Origin: Pseudomonadota bacterium
GTDB taxonomy: Bacteria > Myxococcota > Myxococcia > Myxococcales > Anaeromyxobacteraceae
Direction of reading: 5' to 3'
NCBI GenBank assembly: GCA_023411405.1
Contig: JAEYOU010000546.1
Span: forward strand, 1 to 6,886
Length of the DNA: 6,886 bases
This document shows positions 5,240-6,886 of this stretch, piece by piece. Each line of letters begins with the position of its first letter. Positions within the stretch are counted from its first letter, which is position 1. The notes under the pieces were generated by a model. It was not told the origin of the DNA, did no database searches, and saw nothing but the letters and a program-made list of their open reading frames with translations. The position numbers were made by a program, and so were the translations under genes.

Positions 5240-6550
5240 TCACTCCCCCACGTCCTCGTCCGCCCCCGGCACGCCCTCCCCCTCCTCCTCGGGCTCGAGC
5301 GGCGGCGGCGCCGGGAGGAGATCGCCGCTCCGCCCCGCCCGGCGGCGCGCGTAGTAGCGGGTCACCGACGGCAGGCTGAAGCGGTTCATCGTCACGCTGT
5401 GCGTGGCGGTCGCGTTGAGCTTGTCGATGTCGATGAACCACTCCGGCAGGAACACCGGGCCCACGCAGACCCCCTCGTCGATGAGGTCGCGGACGAGCTC
5501 GGCGTCGTCGACGCTCATCTTGCCCGCGAGGTACGCGCGGACGAGGTCCACGTCGCGCTGCTCGAGCGCGGAGCGCAGGAAGTTGAACGCGCGGCAGTAG
5601 CCGCGCTGGTAGGCGGCGTCCTTCGTGAACGGCGCCCCGCCCTCGAGCACGCCGCCGCGGAAGACGCGCTCGCTCATGAGGGCCGCCTTCTCCGGCGGGA
5701 AGCGGGCGAGCAGGTACCGGTAGACCTCGAGGAAGTCGGCGCCGCGCGCGGCCATGTCCACCGCGATGGTCCGCTCGCCGAGCTCGATGTACCGCTCGTC
5801 GGTGATGTGGCCGGCGAGGTATTCGGAGACGATGCCCGTCCCCTCCTGCGACTCGGTGTGGCGCGGGAGCCCCACGCCCATCACCGTCAGCACCGGCTGG
5901 CGGTAGCCGTTCATGCTGGTGAGGACGTGCCAGAGCCCTTCGTGATGCGCGAGCGCCCGCACGCGGCGCTCGGAGAAGCGCGCCCCCTTGCGGAGCGTGA
6001 TGTGCGTCGCGCCGGCGGCGGCGTTGGCGGTGAGGCGGGTGCGGACGATCACCCTCACCGGGCCGCCGAGGTACGGCGCGCAGATGTCGGCGACCTTCGC
6101 CGCGGCCTCCTCCGCCGAGTACGCGAGCTCCTCGTCGCGCGCGCGCGGCCGCGACGCCCAGAGCCGGGCGATGGCGAGGTTGTCGACGTTGTGGTCGGGG
6201 AAGCGGTCGCGCGGATCGCCGTAGAGGCGCTGCGAGAGCTCGTAGAAGCGGCGGGTGCCGCGCGCGGCGAGGAGCTCCACCGCGAGGATGAACTCGTCGC
6301 AGCGGCGGCGGAGCAGCGACTCGACCGGGTTCTTTCCGCGGATCTGCCGGCGGATGGAGCGGAGCTCCTTCACCTTGTCGGAGCGCTCGAACCCGAGCGG
6401 CGGGTACTGGGGGCGCGGCAGCTCGCGCGCGCCCCTGCGGAAGAACTGCGCGTGGACTCGCGGGCCCCAGTTGATGGCCCGGAAGACGCGGATGGGCCGC
6501 TGCGCGTGCAGGATCGCGTCGGAGATGCGGCGGAGGTACTCGCGCGGCAC
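5240..6550 (-). CDS. MATCAP/QEGLA-family (DUF1704) putative zinc metallopeptidase
   Basis: This 436-residue protein belongs to the family named in bacteria for a QEGLA motif and linked to flavohemoglobin expression; the eukaryotic branch includes MATCAP tubulin carboxypeptidases. The active-site helix HEGLWH (203-208) is an HExxxH zinc motif, in the context AHHEGLWHVLTSMNGYRQP (201-219). The second motif SQEGTGIVSEYL (234-245) places E236 as the probable third ligand, reading QEGTG rather than QEGLA. There is no signal peptide, so it is likely cytoplasmic. The last 26 residues are proline- and Glu/Asp-rich and look like a disordered tail outside the family core. The GTG start at 6550 has no Shine-Dalgarno sequence, but a TAGGTT box lies six bases upstream; MPREYLRRISDAIL is a plausible helical start. 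The gene converges on paralogue 2. Its substrate is unknown, and peptidase activity is inferred from the family. Confidence 0.87.
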   Translation of the reverse strand: MPREYLRRISDAILHAQRPIRVFRAINWGPRVHAQFFRRGARELPRPQYPPLGFERSDKVKELRSIRRQIRGKNPVESLLRRRCDEFILAVELLAARGTRRFYELSQRLYGDPRDRFPDHNVDNLAIARLWASRPRARDEELAYSAEEAAAKVADICAPYLGGPVRVIVRTRLTANAAAGATHITLRKGARFSERRVRALAHHEGLWHVLTSMNGYRQPVLTVMGVGLPRHTESQEGTGIVSEYLAGHITDERYIELGERTIAVDMAARGADFLEVYRYLLARFPPEKAALMSERVFRGGVLEGGAPFTKDAAYQRGYCRAFNFLRSALEQRDVDLVRAYLAGKMSVDDAELVRDLIDEGVCVGPVFLPEWFIDIDKLNATATHSVTMNRFSLPSVTRYYARRRAGRSGDLLPAPPPLEPEEEGEGVPGADEDVGE

Positions 6551-6562
6551 GGGGCGAACCTA
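6551..6562 (-). promoter_or_regulatory. Candidate -10 box for leaderless transcription of the metallopeptidase gene
   Basis: On the minus strand TAGGTT (6562-6557) is followed by six bases and then the GTG at 6550. A -10 box at that distance puts the RNA start on the GTG itself, and no ribosome binding site is present. A matching -35 would fall near 6580-6585, where only a weak fit is seen. Confidence 0.4.
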
Positions 6563-6566
6563 CCAC

Positions 6567-6603
6567 GGTCCGCCGCGCGGCCCGACCGGCCGCGGGACGG
6601 ACC
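6567..6603. promoter_or_regulatory. Large GC dyad, candidate upstream activator site
   Basis: GGTCCG (6567-6572) pairs with CGGACC (6598-6603), and CGCGGCC (6576-6582) pairs with GGCCGCG (6588-6594) around a 5-base centre. With one extra C-G pair, 14 of 16 opposing positions are complementary. The centre at 6585 is about 87 bases before the predicted sigma-54 start at 6672, a usual distance for enhancer-binding proteins, and it also overlaps the -35 zone of the divergent gene. Confidence 0.4.
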
Positions 6604-6646
6604 CCGGCGGGCGATCCGGCGCTCGCCGGGCAGGCGTTTCGCAGGC

Positions 6647-6660
6647 GGCACGGTGGTTGC
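6647..6660 (+). promoter_or_regulatory. Sigma-54 (RpoN) promoter
   Basis: GGCACG-GTGG-TTGCT (6647-6661) has the exact GG-N10-GC spacing and matches the TGGCACGNNNNTTGCW consensus except for C in place of the leading T. With C6660 as -12, transcription should start near 6672, fourteen bases before the ATG at 6686. A direct repeat GCAGGCG (6630-6636 and 6641-6647) with an 11-base period runs into the -24 element. Confidence 0.65.
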
Positions 6661-6685
6661 TCTGCCCGCGGGCGAGGAGACCACC

Positions 6686-6886
6686 ATGAGCAACAAGATC
6701 GAGTCGATCCACGTCGCCCCGACCAGCGAGCGGCGGTCCGTGCCCGGCAGGTTCGAGACCACGCTCCGCGGGGCCGCCGCCGGCTTCGCCCACGGCATCG
6801 CCGACGGCGTCCAGCTCGCGGCCCCGTTCGTGCCGGGCGGGACCGTGCTCTCCGCCGCCGTCCGCGTCGGCGCGGGCGCCCTCGCG
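6686..6886 (+). CDS. Hypothetical protein, N-terminal 67 residues (runs off the right edge)
   Basis: I do not recognise this protein. GAGGAGA (6674-6680) lies five bases before the ATG, a strong ribosome binding site, and codon composition stays consistent to the edge of the window. The visible part has a polar N terminus, MSNKIESIHVAPTSERRS (1-18), followed by an Ala/Gly/Val-rich stretch from about residue 29 (GAAAGFAHGIADGVQLAAPF at 29-48, then VPGGTVLSAAVRVGAGALA). The second part is moderately hydrophobic and could be membrane-associated or a secreted or structural segment, but there is no classical signal peptide. It diverges from the metallopeptidase gene across 135 bases and appears to depend on sigma-54, so it is probably expressed under a specific signal or developmental condition. 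Confidence 0.75.
   Translation, partial: MSNKIESIHVAPTSERRSVPGRFETTLRGAAAGFAHGIADGVQLAAPFVPGGTVLSAAVRVGAGALA

Noticed and set aside
5043..6566. 507-codon minus-strand frame overlapping the metallopeptidase gene
   Set aside because: It runs in a different frame from the protein carrying HExxxH and gives only Pro/Arg-rich sequence.

Overview
This is a very GC-rich window with long spurious open frames on both strands. GTG starts are common, and the gene set fits a Myxococcota bacterium such as Anaeromyxobacter. That taxon is inferred from composition and gene types, not proven.

Layout, left to right. A 5' portion of hisD (histidinol dehydrogenase) runs leftward off the edge from a GTG at 906. 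A 397-bp gap follows, holding a candidate hisD promoter bracketed by a dyad. Next is a rightward LuxR-type regulator (1304-1909) with a nine-G run in its ribosome binding site. A heptamer-repeat hairpin (1915-2002) separates it from a membrane ferritin/VIT1 fusion of the MbfA iron-exporter type (2041-3153), whose stop codon lies in the loop of a strong hairpin. Two tandem paralogues follow (3275-4117 and 4343-5179). Both are stand-alone LacI-type sugar-binding domains with no DNA-binding head and no signal peptide. The gap between them holds competing hairpins and a cluster of TGC/GCA palindromes. A convergent MATCAP/QEGLA-family metallopeptidase (6550-5240) closes this block. At the right edge, a rightward gene of unknown function (6686 onward) starts behind a near-consensus sigma-54 promoter, with a large dyad at an enhancer-like distance.

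The genes do not form one obvious pathway: histidine synthesis, iron export, ligand sensing and a peptidase lie side by side. The most unusual content is the pair of cytoplasmic HTH-less LacI-like proteins with their own regulatory-looking spacer, and the divergent region at 6551-6685, where a probable leaderless promoter faces a sigma-54 promoter. No tRNA, rRNA, CRISPR array or insertion sequence was seen.
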